From contig NW_026944386.1 of the NCBI RefSeq assembly GCF_033439725.1, positions 2,046,001-2,110,000 on the forward strand: DNA of 64,000 nt. The letters are read 5' to 3'. The position numbers and the translations under genes were made by a program. Of this stretch, positions 1-11,662 are shown in pieces. A model generated the notes under the pieces. It was not told where the DNA came from, made no database searches, and saw only the letters and a list, made by a program, of their open reading frames with translations. The stretch is from Neurospora tetraspora. Its lineage: Eukaryota; Ascomycota; Sordariomycetes; Sordariales; Sordariaceae. Position 1 is the first letter of the stretch. Every line of letters starts with the position of its first letter.

Positions 1-507
1 GTAGAAAGGGGCGGCCGACAATCGCAGTTTCTAGAAGAGAGCTTACGGCAACAACTGGCCCTGGAACGGCGCTGTCAACAGCCATTCCTGTCGGTGACGG
101 GCCTGTGCCAGCGCCATCCCCGAATCGCGTCACGCAACGTCAATCTGGAACCGACGGGAGCCACGCAGCGCAGGCAGTTTCCACTTCGTTATCAAACCAC
201 TTTGGCTGCAGAAGTAGCGGTCTTGCCTTTTTTACAAATCCACGGGCAATCTCGGCTTCGATATCTGATTCTTGCCCTTTTACTACCTCAACATCTTAAT
301 ATACTCCACCCTACACCTCATAATCCCACATCCCGCTTTAATATCTCCAGACAAATAACCCGTCTGGTCCCTGAATTCTTTCTCACTTATACTCCCTTTG
401 AAGCAATCACGTCGCCGAGTCCTGTTGCTTGACTCCTTTGACTCGAAAAAACACCCTCCGGGATTCGGGAGCTGAATACCCCATTGCCAAGCCAGATTAT
501 CACCAAC
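1..507. other. 5' flank of the RING gene, no gene seen
   Basis: Short overlapping reading frames only, none with a recognisable protein. The pyrimidine-rich stretch before position 508 fits a promoter and 5' leader for the RING-H2 gene. No RNA gene or repeat was seen. Confidence 0.5.
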
Positions 508-2002
508 ATGGCTGACTCGACACACAACAACGAGTCTACTTCCACAACTCCATCACCAGACCAGGATCGCCAGATCACGCCTGAGAATGACCCGCGCCAT
601 TTCCACCGCCGGCCTATGCCTGCCACCGTAGAAGACGCGCCTGAAGAGGAGCCTCAACCTGACCGTTCTGCTGCCGCTACCGAGACCGAGTCTCAACAGC
701 CCACAGAGGCCACAACCTCCAACACAGAGACCCCAAATGCCAACGAGAACAACGACTTCAATGATGCGAGACCACAGACCGAAGCCAATGGCACATCAAC
801 AACCACTCAGACTTCAGATGAGGCCAACACCGAAGCCCCTCGATCTGGATCTCGCCCTACCAACACCCAGCACTTTGAGATCCGCTTTATCTTCCCTCCT
901 GTGACCTTCTTTACTACCGTCATTTCCGAGCCTCTCGCCCCACAGTCTCAACAGCAACCGGCTGGCTCACAACCAAATGGCCAGGCGCAATCCACCGAGC
1001 AGTCGAACGAGCAGCCCAACAACCAGCAATCCAATGCTTCCAACTCATCTACCAATGGCTCCACTCCTAACAGCTCTACCGCTTCTGGTCCGCCCCCCAT
1101 TACCTTCTTTGGATTGCACTTCTTTACTCCTACGCCTCCTCATGTCCACACTGCTCCAGCATCAAATGCTACGACCAATACCACCCAGACCGAAGGCACT
1201 GCGCAGCAACAGCCACAATCCAATGGCGAACAACCACAAGCCTCCGAGCAGCAACAGCCCCAGCAAGGTCCCCAGCCAGCCACTCAAGGCCAACCATCCC
1301 CCTTCGGATCTGGTCCCGTACCACCTGGTCTCATGAACGCCTTCCTCTCCGCCATCCTCAGCCCCTTCGGCAACCTTAACTTTGTTAACGACGGCGTTTA
1401 CTCGCAAGAGGCCTTTGACCGCATCATTACCCAGCTCCGCGAGCAGCACGCCGCCCAGAACCCAGGCGGCGCCCCTCCAGCCTCTCAAGCCGCCATCGAG
1501 AAGCTCAGAGTTAAGGACATTGACGAGCAGATGCTCCAGGGCTGCCAGGACAACAAGACCAAGTGCGTCATCTGCGTCGACGACATGACACTCGGCGACA
1601 AGGCCACGCTCCTGCCGTGCAACCACTTTTTCCACGGCGAGTGCGTGACGCCCTGGCTCAAGGTGCATAACACTTGCCCGGTCTGCCGGCGGTCGGTCGA
1701 GGTCGAGGAGGCGCCCGAGAGCAAGAAGCGCAAGAACATGGCGGAGCATGAGCCCACGGGCAGGGACGGCCATGGCATTGACGAGGCGGCGGAGGATGAG
1801 GACGGACAGCAGAGCGCCGCCACGGCCACTCCGGCGATTCCGGAAAGGCAAAGGAGGCCATATGGACCCGAGAGGCTGCGTGGTGAAGGTACGGATTGCG
1901 CTTGAAGTGATTTTACATGAGATTGAAAAAGGCGATTTTAATATTGGGGGCATTCTCTGATCTTTTCGAACAGGAGTGCCAAAGCGACGGCGTTTGGGTT
2001 GA
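508..2002 (+). CDS. RING-H2 zinc finger protein, probable E3 ubiquitin ligase
   Basis: Two exons, 508-1888 and 1974-2002. The intron at 1889-1973 (85 bp) begins GTACGG, has a CTGAT branch site and ends CAG. Spliced, the protein ends in a basic GVPKRRRLG tail. Unspliced, the frame stops at 1905 with a different 5-residue end. The ATG at 508 is the first in frame, in a good context (CACCAACATGG). Residues 1-300 are low complexity, rich in Gln, Asn, Ser, Thr and Pro. The RING-H2 finger is near residues 353-395: CVIC, then CNHFFHGEC, then CPVC, with all eight metal ligands visible. Such proteins bind an E2 enzyme through the RING and pass ubiquitin to substrates. No transmembrane segment is seen, so a soluble RNF126-like ligase is more likely than a membrane one. 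The substrate is unknown. Confidence 0.88.
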
Positions 2003-3907
2003 TCCCATAATTTCATTTTCGCCATCGCGATGAAAAAGAGGGCTGGGATGGAAGAGGTCATTTGGACTGCGGACGTCAGGACACGCACGGCATGAGACGG
2101 ATGGATCTCAGAGCCTGGAATGTCCTGATTCCGCACGAGCACATACATATCTCTACCGGATAATGAGCTCGAGTTCCATCTGCTGGGTCTTTGCTGCTTG
2201 GCCCTCTTTTCTTTCCTTTTCTTTTCAATTTGGCTTTTACCTACGATACCATTGCATTACTTTCAGCATAGGCGCGGCGTTGGGGGACGGACGAGAATAC
2301 TGCTTTTACACCGAGTCAGGGTACTAAACGGTCTCACGGCGTTTTTTACTACTACTGGCATCAGCCAGCTCGATAATGAAAGGTGTTATTTCTTCACACT
2401 GGCTTCGAGAAATTTATTGCGGCCAGTGAAAAGACACGAACCATGAATGGATTATGATGACACGATTATTATGATTGATACAGAAAGAAAAGGAAGGAAG
2501 GGATTGGCGTTCTGGGCGTTGAATGCGCATTGAATGATTATTGCGAGGTGTGATTTTGTTATCCAAAGCCCCAGCAAGATAGATAGCTGGTGGGCATGAT
2601 GCATGATGCATGGATGGATGGATGGATGGATCAAAGGATTTTGAGACATTCGGGTACTTTAAGTAATGTAGGATTTTGTACCAATCAATTGAAACGGGTA
2701 TTCTACCAGAAGTGTTCCATAACGTGATAACTGTCTCCATTCAGTACTTGATGATTCTGTGTTGTTGGTTCTCAGATACCTCTAGGGTTGCACCGGTTTC
2801 ACTTTTTCGGCTGTTGTTCCACGGTGCCTTTATAGACTGGACGCAAATCCAGGACCCCCATCGATAGACCCCTCTTTTCCGTTTCGCTTGACACCGATAC
2901 TGATGGGACACTCGCCAAGATGACAACTTATCAACTATGTCAGCATGTTTCAATTAATTTGTTGAAGTGGGTGATGACATAAAGAAGCTTCATGAGAGAC
3001 CTCGCTTTTTCGTGATGACCTAACTAACGCCTTTCTGCCCCGTCATAACGAACGATTCGGAGTGATAGCGCACTAGAACTCTGCCGTCTCTACATATTCG
3101 AGCAATTTTTACGACGTACCATTCCACAGTGATGGAAGCTGTGGATACTTGGTACAGATATCCAATCCTTCTATAATCATGGTTAAAACCAGAAAGGCAG
3201 AAGGAGACTAAGCATAAATAGAAAGGGAAAAAGAAAAGAAAAAAAAAGACATACAACACCAGGGATTCGCTGGTCGTCACCGACCCAACTACTAGTCTGG
3301 CCCTCACTGGCTTATCTATGGGAGAGCGGACGGGATCCCGAGTTTTCCAGTGGGTATGGTCGTATGTGCATGTATAATGCAAAGCTTGCGCTTATCAATG
3401 CTTCTTTTTCGTTACCAGAGAGCTCGCCCTAGAATGGACACCGACTGACATTGTTGAATCCTTGAACGACACCAAGACGGAGGAGAAAACAGACCCATCA
3501 AGTCAGTCCACACATTCACGTTCGCCCGTTCTGTATATATAAGACTAAATACCTTCAGAACAATGCTCATTTAATAATGATAAAGGGTATCAAGCCAAAA
3601 AAAATGCCACAGTCTTCCTTCATGCAGCAACACTCATACCAAAACAAGGAACACAACGCTGAGCCTCCATCCCGTCTCTCTTTCCCATCATAACCAGACA
3701 GACAGTCTATCCTCCTCGACCATTCAAAAAAAAAAAAAAACGCAACGCAATGCAAGAGAGAAACTCCAAAATTCCTCCCTCCCATAATATCCCAACGCCA
3801 AGTCATTCCATCCATAACTTCATAATCTCATAACCTCATCGTTCATCAAACCTCCCAAGTTCTCCCAACCCCATTCATTGCACATCCAAGAAAACTACAG
3901 TACCGTC
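2003..3907. other. Intergenic region between convergent genes
   Basis: Holds the 3' ends of the RING gene (+) and the DDHD gene (-). A GGAT tetranucleotide run lies at about 2610-2631 and an A run near 3725-3740. No reading frame of convincing composition and no RNA gene was seen. Confidence 0.5.
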
Positions 3908-6900
3908 CTATCCCATCCTCTCCCCCTTCCGCAGCCTAACAATCTTCTCCGCCCTCAACACCCCCAAACTATTCTCCCTGCCCGGTCGCCGTCCAATCTC
4001 AATGCACAAAAACCTAATCAAGTCCAGATTATTCCAGTAGCTCGTGTGCGCGCTCAACATGTTCAGGTACTGGATCTCCAGCGGCCCGCCGCCTGATCTC
4101 AGATAATAATCGATTTGTCCGTTATCGTTCAACAAAAAGGCCTTTTTTTCGGCGACTTCTTCCCGGGAGAAATCGTGCACTTCTAGCTCGAGTTGCGAGG
4201 GGAGGCGGAGGAAGGTGGGGGGTTTGGAGGTTGATAGCATTTGGGATTGGTGTCCGGTTGGGTCGGGTGATTGACCCGAGGGGTCGGTAGGGTTGGAAGA
4301 AGTGTTGGGGCCGGAGGTGGTGGCGGTTGATGAGAAACCGGCTAAACCGCGGAGGGAGTCGGAGACGGATTTGAAGAAGGAGGTGGTGAAGGTGGGGACG
4401 TAAGCGGTCTTGAGGCTGGAGGCGTAGACGGGGTCGATGGTCCCGTTTAGGAGGTAGGCGATGGGGTCCTCCTTGGCGAGAATGTTGTAGATGTTGTCGA
4501 CGGCGATGCAGCCGAAGCGGCCGATGTCGCCGACTATGTCCTTGTTGAGCGTGTCGGCTGCGTCTGCGCCGGGCTTGAGGCGGCCGCGCCGGGGGACGAG
4601 ACTGCCTCTTTCTAGGAGGAGGAAGAATGCCGCGGGACTGCCGAGGAGGAACAAGTTGGTGGTGTCGAACTCGAAGTGTCGGGTTTCTGGTTGTGTCCTG
4701 GATAGATCTAGAGGTCGGGGGACGCTGGTTGGTTGCTTGGAGAGAATCTCAACTGCCATGGCGCTGCCGAGCGAGTGGCCGATGAGGTGAACGCGGCCCT
4801 TGTCGGCGAAGCCGGGGTTGTTCTTGCACCATAATCGATACACACGGTTTGCTTCACCCACAAGAGCGGCAATCATTTTTGGCTTGTGGTGGGACATGTA
4901 AAAGGGAATGTCGAACATGACGTCTGAGATCATACTGCGCACGGCAGGGATGGTGTTGGGTTCAATGTCCTTCAGCCCGAAACCGTCAGGAGTATATGCG
5001 GACGAGTCCTCTTCCTTGCTAGGACCGCCATCTTCAAAGCTGAGGAGATGACGCCAATTCACAGGCAGCACCATGATACCATTCTGGTTAGGCCGGAGCA
5101 CCGGCTTTATCATGGGATTCTCCAACTCGATGTTAACAGCCCTTCGAAAGGCATTGACGGCATGCGTAAAGTGGAAACTTTCAACCCGCTCGGCAAATTT
5201 TTGACCGATGCCATGCGCAATCAAGAGAAGATCGGTCACTTGGCCGCGATCCTGATCCATTTGACATGCCGGGCAACCATGTCCCGAAACATTTGTCTGT
5301 CGTGGCGTTTTGCGTTTCGGCGCTTTATTTGGCGATGTGCCTTTCTTTTGGTGTACTTTGTCCCAGATGGCCTGGTCGAAACCGCGAACCACAGGAATTC
5401 CCACTGTAATACCTTTCATGATCTTTTGAAGTGGTCGTCTTCCATGGTATGCACTGGGTTTGAGGCTGGGCCTCAGAAGAAACGCGGCGGACTTGTCCTT
5501 GTAGATGACATGGAAATTGGCATAGGGTTCGGGTGGTGGTGGCGCCAGTTCTTGATCGGGATGCACAGGTTCGAGTGTTCCTTCAGCTGCGGCTTCTCCA
5601 CGGAAACATCTGGCGGCGCAAAACGGATCACTCGATATTGGTGGCGCGGGAGGGATGTCGTCCTTGACCTTGGGTCGCTTGTCCGGAACTTCTGGCCATA
5701 AGGGGTGCGAAACCTTTTCTTCGCCTAGCGCACCAACATCCAACGCCGACTTTAGTTCGTCCTTCCATGTTTGACCCCAGACTCGTAACTCCCGATAGCC
5801 AGCTTCTAGCTGATTGGCGACAACAGGTTCGACGGGAGTCATGGTGTCTCTGAGAATACATGTCAGCAGTCGATTAACAAAAGCAAAATAGGAGCCAATG
5901 CCTACCTGTAGAACCACGTGGCACGTTGCACTGTGGAAATGTCGTTGACAGGCGACCAGTATATCGGCTTCATTTGAAGAACTGGTAGCGAAACCATGTG
6001 CAACCTCGAAATACCAACAGGCACCTCAACAGAATCTTCTGCTTGGCGGATCGCTTCTTTGACGATACGTTTGGCCGCTCGGGTCTCATTTCCTCCTAGC
6101 CGTGATGGAAGACCGCGTATGGATGATGGTCTGGATGGCTTGTCTTCTGGTGTAGCACCGACTGACCGGCTGAGTGATTCGACACGAACGAACGGCTTGC
6201 CTGAGATTCCATCGTCCACGACCGGGGGTCTTGGAATCATCCTCCCAACTGCGGAAAGAGGGAGCTGGTTATCGTTGAAGGAGGAAGGCTTCACCTCTAG
6301 GGAGCCCGAAAGTCTTTGGAGAGGGCTAGTGCCAAGCGGAAGACTTGAGGGCATGAATGTCGAGGACTCTTGCGAAATGTCTGAATTTGCCCACAAGCGA
6401 GTTAACTGGGCCATAACCTCCTGAATAACACGGTCGTGGTCGAGGGATGGCTGGCGACGTCTGGTGACGGCGCAAAACTCTTTTCTTAACTCTGCGGAAG
6501 CATCGATGGAAAGCTCGGCGCAACATACTGGGGCGCTGTGGTTATCCTCGTTCTCGGTGGTGGCCAAGGCTGAGAAGGCGGAGTGGCCCTCCCGGTCATG
6601 CTTTTCCTTGTGTTTGGCAGCCAGCAGGGCCACGATAGCGGCAAGTTTCTCGGCATTTTCCTTGGAGAGAGACGGACTTGGACTCCGGTTTCTTTGAGCG
6701 TGTCTGTGATTCCGCCTGTCCCTGTCAGAGGAGAAGCCCAGCCATGCCCTCTCTAACGCCCTGTTATCGCCGGGGGAGAAGGGTCGCAGTGGCAGGTTTG
6801 CTGCTTTCGCATCGGAGGAGCCAACAGTTGTGGCAACAGACAAGGGGTCATCGATGGGGATGGCGGACGAGTAGAAGAACTGGGCGTTGATGGGCGGGAT

Positions 6901-6993
6901 GCCCTCGAGCCCGTCGGTGTGTTCGGGTTCGGTGATGGGCGCTAATCGGCAGGAGGAGCCGAAGGTATGATGGGTCTCGGCGGTGTTGGACAT
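3908..6993 (-). CDS. DDHD-domain phospholipase (PA-PLA1 / SEC23IP family)
   Basis: Exon 1 is 6993-5906 and exon 2 is 5849-3908. The 56-bp intron (5850-5905) starts GTAGGC, has a CTGAC branch site and ends CTCAG. The product is 1009 aa. The start is the ATG at 6993. The frame stays open upstream to 7083 but only with non-ATG codons, and a good donor (CAG then GTACGTGC) near 7073 hints at a 5' UTR intron. The N-terminus has the fungal DDHD-family pattern FFYSSAIPIDDPLS. A WWE-like stretch (PIYWSPV...RATWFYRD) spans the splice junction near residue 350. The HGIGQ motif is near 575 and the lipase nucleophile elbow GHSLGS near 720-725. A DDHD domain follows at about 770-990. The family hydrolyses phosphatidic acid or other phospholipids at ER/Golgi membranes. 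The exact substrate here is inferred from family only. Confidence 0.9.
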
Positions 6994-8196
6994 GGCTAGA
7001 TGGCCCTTTGAAGAAGGCGGTGACAAGACTCGAGCGCAATGATCGACGATAGAGTTGCTATGCACGTACCTGACGTCAGCCACTTATACCGAGAGATAGT
7101 CGACAGGGTGGACAATGTTGAACGCGTTTGTACCAAGACGGACTGTCTGTTCTAATCAGCAGTGTATAAGTTGAGGTTATTGCGAAAGAGGACGAGTCAG
7201 AAGAGAGAAGAGGTGAACAGGCCCATGACCTGTAGGGACCGTGACTTTCAGTCCAGTTGCTGACTCTGGCTCTGTCTCTGGGAGAGGTAGTACGCGATCC
7301 GAGACATAGTGGGGAGGGGGGAAAGCAAGTTTAGATTTCCATTACAATGGAAGTGCACGCGCAAAAGTCTAATTACACTACACGTGGGTGCGAGACGCGA
7401 GTGATGTCGAGTGCAGTAGGTGGGAGACCCGACTCCGAGTGTCTGTGTCACTGTGCACAACTGTCTCACGAGATGCGCTGATGACGTGGTTAGTAGCCTC
7501 CAGCTGCGCGTGTTAGTGCATGGGTTTCAGTGGGTAATCCCATCATTTAGTGGATGCCTGCCGCCACGCAGTGACATGGGATGCCACTGCGGCAGTACCC
7601 GAACTTCCACCGGGCCACCCTTCAGTCCCATCTGTGGGTCACTTGTGGCGTTGACTGTGGCTGAAACTTCCCCCAGGTCCTGTCGTGAACAGAAATTGGG
7701 ATGTCCTTTCATTCAAGATCACTCGTCACCATCCCCAAACCTCACATCCATACATATCCAGACCCATGCTTCAAGCTGCCCCAAGAGCTGTCTGCTATCA
7801 AATACGACTGCCGGGCATCTCCAGGCTTTCCATTCATTCCCTTTTCCCCGATCCCAGCTCGAATTCTAGTCTTGTTCACATTCGAACTTCCAACCTGTTA
7901 TACCTAATCCCACGGACCATTCATCACGGCCATTGCCATTGAGTTCACTGTGCGCCGGGAAGCACATGTTAACAAGATTTACACCCTTGGCAGTGACGGT
8001 AACCCGAATTAGGATGGTGGATACAGAAGCCAATGTCAGCATGGGATTAGCACGCCTTACATGGTACCCCTGAAAATCCTTTAACTCTCCGAGTTTCCTT
8101 AAATGGGCGCGCCAGTCCATTCCTTGTGTTCCCAAGTATCTCCTCGGCCCGTCTTACTCTATTCTGTCTTTTCCGCCTGCCAACAGCCCCAACAAG
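6994..8196. other. Divergent promoter region
   Basis: Lies between the DDHD gene (-) and the Cys-rich membrane protein gene (+), so it should hold both promoters. Pyrimidine-rich tracts near 7720-7860 and 8150-8195 precede the + gene. The short frames on both strands look like chance. No RNA gene or repeat was identified. Confidence 0.5.
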
Positions 8197-9421
8197 ATGT
8201 GGGACTTACTGACGCCCAGAGATGGGGTCGATTTAGGAGTGCCCCAGAATTGCTTTCAGCAATGTGGTAAGTTATCAAATTTTTTATTCTCTTCTTGTGA
8301 CATCACAGCCACTAACTGAGACCATCACAGATGATGCCTTTATGGAATCTAAATCTCTTCTGGCTCGTCAAGACTTATGCGATGCTGACGGCCCCCTTAT
8401 CCGAGAGTTCAACTCTTGCAATAGCTGTATCAAGACCGGGACCACAAATAATTCGGCTTATGCTGGCGCCTATCAAAAATACATCAATCCCTACTTCGGT
8501 GACATCATTCGCCAATGTATCGGCCTTGGGGCAACTGTTACTCTCTCACTTGGCCCGCCCGAGCCAACGGTACCTATGATTGGCACTATTGCACCTGAAC
8601 TACCAACGAGCACGGCATTTGTAACGGCCACGGACATTAAAGCATCACACCAAACTACAATTCCTGGAACCTCAACAAGCAGCGCCACCATTGACGCGTC
8701 TTGGTTGACTACCGACCAGGTCATACAGACCAACAACTATGTTTTACTTACTGGTGAAACCATCACTGTCGTTGAGCTTGTGAACACAACAGTCACACGT
8801 GCCGACTGGACTGGCTGGCACAGCAGCAACAGACCCGCTCGCCCAACAGGCGTCAACGGGGCGGCAGCTAAATCAGGAGGCTACGGCCCCCTTCAAACGA
8901 CCCCTATGTCACCAACAGGGGCTAGCGTCTCGGGCTCAAAGAGTGTTGCTGGCTGGGTCTGGGCCGTCACGGCTATTGCTGCTGCAATCGTTCTTGGAGC
9001 ACTGGTCGTTTCCTTTGTGCTTTTCAGGAGAAAGAGATCCAAGAAAGCAAGACATCAACGGTCTAGCTCCGACAGTACACCTGAACTGCCCGGCACCAGC
9101 GGGGCGGGAAGCAGAACGGAACTAGACAGTGAAATAAGCTCGGCCGAGTTACATACCGATAAGATACTACCATCGGAGCTTGATTCGAAAGTGGCGCCAG
9201 TGGAAATGGATACGGAATTCAGATTCGAGTTACCAACCGAGTACAACAAGGAAAGGGACATCGTGGAAAAGACCATGACACCGACCAGCACATGCACTGA
9301 CGCCACGCGGATCCCAGTGTCACCCCTAGAGGAAGAGAACCTCGAGGAACAAAAAGTCCTGGTTACGCCCGGGCTCAACCTGCGAAGCAAAGAAGAGCCG
9401 CAGGATCACACTAAGCCTTGA
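8197..9421 (+). CDS. Single-pass membrane protein with Cys-rich N-terminus
   Basis: Exons 8197-8266 and 8331-9421. The 64-bp intron has GTAAGT, an ACTAAC branch site and ACAG. The product is 386 aa. Splicing joins CFQQC to DDAFMES, giving a Cys pattern CFQQC ... C ... CNSC within the first 55 residues. I recall this pattern from fungal surface proteins but cannot name the family. A Thr/Ser-rich region follows to about 225, then one hydrophobic segment near 228-254 (WVWAVTAIAAAIVLGALVV) and a basic stop-transfer RRKRSKK. The cytoplasmic tail is acidic and Ser-rich. This layout is typical of fungal wall-sensor-like proteins. However, no signal peptide is visible after the chosen ATG, so either an upstream exon is missing from the model or topology depends on the single helix. 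Function is unknown. Confidence 0.75.
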
Positions 9422-10179
9422 TGAGTATAATGTGTTACAGTTAGCCTTCAGGAATAAGATACCCAGCTTGAACCTCACTCCATCGATACATATCGCCAGA
9501 TGATCAGCTGGGGATGGTGCGAACACTCGTGGCTGTCTGCAGCGCTACACTTGATGATCGAAGAAGCCAGGACTCCGTCAATGATGATAGGGTGATCGGG
9601 TGGCATTTCGGGTCACTCTTCACTGACCAGGGCCACTTGATGGGCTTATGCAGCTCTTTATACAATTCTCCGACAAAGTTCTTAAGGCGACCAGTTGCCT
9701 CGTCCTTCAAGGGCCTCGCTCACTGGACGTCGACGCCGTTCCCGGCAACGGTTGCGGCTGTTTGCATCAAGCATGCCTACGGCAAGGGGAAGGATGCTCC
9801 GAATCACGACGAGTACACATGTTGGTCAGACCCAGCAACTCGTTGCAATAGGCGGTTCATCCGATGCACGCTGGACACTGTGCGTATGTGGGTATGTTTT
9901 CAGCTCTTACAGAGCGGAAGGCGCTTACGATGCAAATAGGTGCGTCTCTGCATTACGCCCTCCGACTCTTATGGTCCCAGCCAATCATCGACCAGGTCCC
10001 AGGACGACCACCTTCCACAACGGTTTTCAGGAGCAGAGGGAATCTTCCTCATGTGTTTCACGATCGACCTGGAATTGTTATATGTTCTGTACCATTCCCA
10101 ACGACCTATGCCATGGCCTCGCTCAAAGTCACCTCATCTTTTGCCATGTTAATTGTCCTTCCAAGCGCCCTCGTTCGTC
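9422..10179. other. Intergenic, possibly decayed 5' flank of the deleted paralog
   Basis: Several short overlapping frames, none recognisable. The last 60 bp before 10180 weakly resemble the sequence just before the intact paralog's start at 11663, as a duplicated promoter would. No clear gene was seen. Confidence 0.4.
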
Positions 10180-10667
10180 ATGGATCAAAGCAACCCGTTG
10201 ATCAACATCACGCTGTCTATGTTTGAACCGGAAAGAAACTGTACTGCAGCTGGCGCCTTTGCTGCTCACCTCCGACGCTCTCTGGGCGATGACGACAGCC
10301 TTCCAGTGCGAACGCTTCGAGAGTTCATTCTTTCTTGCAGCAACACAACGATAGGGAATTTCACAGATGGCAACGCTGTTGACTGGTACCGCTATACCGA
10401 CGCTATTTCTTCCGCCGCGTTCGACAACTTCACAGCCAATATCCAGAATAAAACCTCTCTTTGCTGGCAAATTTTTTGCGAGAATATCATATCCAACGCG
10501 ATCTCAACATTGGGAGCTTGCTACGCTTTTTCACGCGGACAATGCCAAACCATACGCCACCTCAGGACATGGAGAGTAGTTGCTCGGGGTCCGAAACCGA
10601 AACGGACAGTGCAACTGGTCTAGTTGAAGGCGGATACCGCCGCCGCGAGAAGACAAGCACTTGGTAG
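10180..10667 (+). pseudogene. Internally deleted copy of the 7-helix membrane protein
   Basis: The first 112 codons (10180 to about 10515) match exon 1 of the gene at 11663: NPLINITL versus NPLVNITL, NCTAAGAFAAH, PVRTLREFIL, FTDGNAVDWY. About 40 bp further on, a second segment (10560-10667, another frame) matches that gene's C-terminal tail: QDMESS versus QDVESI, GLVEGGYRR versus GAVTEYRR. Everything that would encode the seven membrane helices is gone. There is no GT donor between about 10430 and the tail that could join the two parts by splicing. Read straight through, the exon-1 frame ends at 10623 in unrelated residues. The upstream ATG and the Asn-glycosylation motifs of the ectodomain remain, so a short secreted product cannot be fully excluded. 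Confidence 0.75.
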
Positions 10668-11662
10668 AATAAGCAGTGATGGCCATCGTTTCACAACCAA
10701 GACAGATACCCAAGGAGGAAATGAAGGAAGGAAAAAAGACGGGAACCACACTCCTGCCTGCGAAGGTTCCAGATACGCGACATACAATGCCCCTAAACCC
10801 ACGGCAAAGGATGCCCTGAGAGGTACCATGGCGAGACCTACTTAAGCATCCGATGCTGTTGACGATCTTACTCCGACTCTCAGCCTCAGCTGCGTCGGTG
10901 GCTCTTCAGTCCACTTACTGCTGGCTTTACACACGCTCTTACGAGCCCTCGCTGTCTCACATGCGCAACCGGAATGTCACTGTATCGCCATGTTACGGTA
11001 CCGCAAGACGGAGACCTTCTGGCGATTGACCAGATTGAAATGAAGCGGACTGTGTCCATCTCGTGAAGACCTTTCAGTGCATTGAGTATGGTGCTCGAGT
11101 GACTGATGATTGGATAGGAACTACATCTCCGTCTCCCCGGATCCAGACCCTACGAATTCCGCCACCCGCGCCTCATTCTGAGCAGCCTGACGGCTTCAAC
11201 ATGGCTTTTTGACAACCGGCTGTAAGACAGCCACTGATGCTTAAATCAGTCGATCAACTGAGGTTTCGTTGTGCAGCTGAAGACCTCTGAAGTAGTGTAA
11301 CAGCTACTTGGATCGACATCAACCAGTTGCGTGACTTCATCCACAGTTGGTGGCTACTGCGGCGCACTATTCTGTCACACATCTTTACTACCCACCATAA
11401 AACGTTACTCTATTGATCGGCTGAAGATTCCAAGCCTCACAGAAAGGAGCACCATTTGCATGCTCAGTGGCTTCACTATTTTGCACTTGTGCGGATTTGG
11501 GCTCACAGCCTGAAGCTGGATGCAGAATGTCAGAAACTAGGCATCAATGGTGCCAGGACCATCGGTTTCTTATTAGTCCTTCAAAATCCAACCTCGACCG
11601 CAACCCAATTCCAAGCTTTTCTCTCGCATCACCAGCCATCGCCGCCGGCGCGTTCATCCAAT
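10668..11662. other. Spacer between the two paralogs
   Basis: About 1 kb with no convincing frame. It should hold the promoter of the intact copy. No RNA gene or repeat was seen. Confidence 0.45.

Noticed and set aside
1162-2148. 328-aa minus-strand frame over the RING gene
   Set aside because: Antisense shadow with no motif. The sense strand encodes a full RING-H2 finger.
9514-9939. 141-aa + frame upstream of the deleted paralog
   Set aside because: No motif, and overlaps several equally long frames on both strands.
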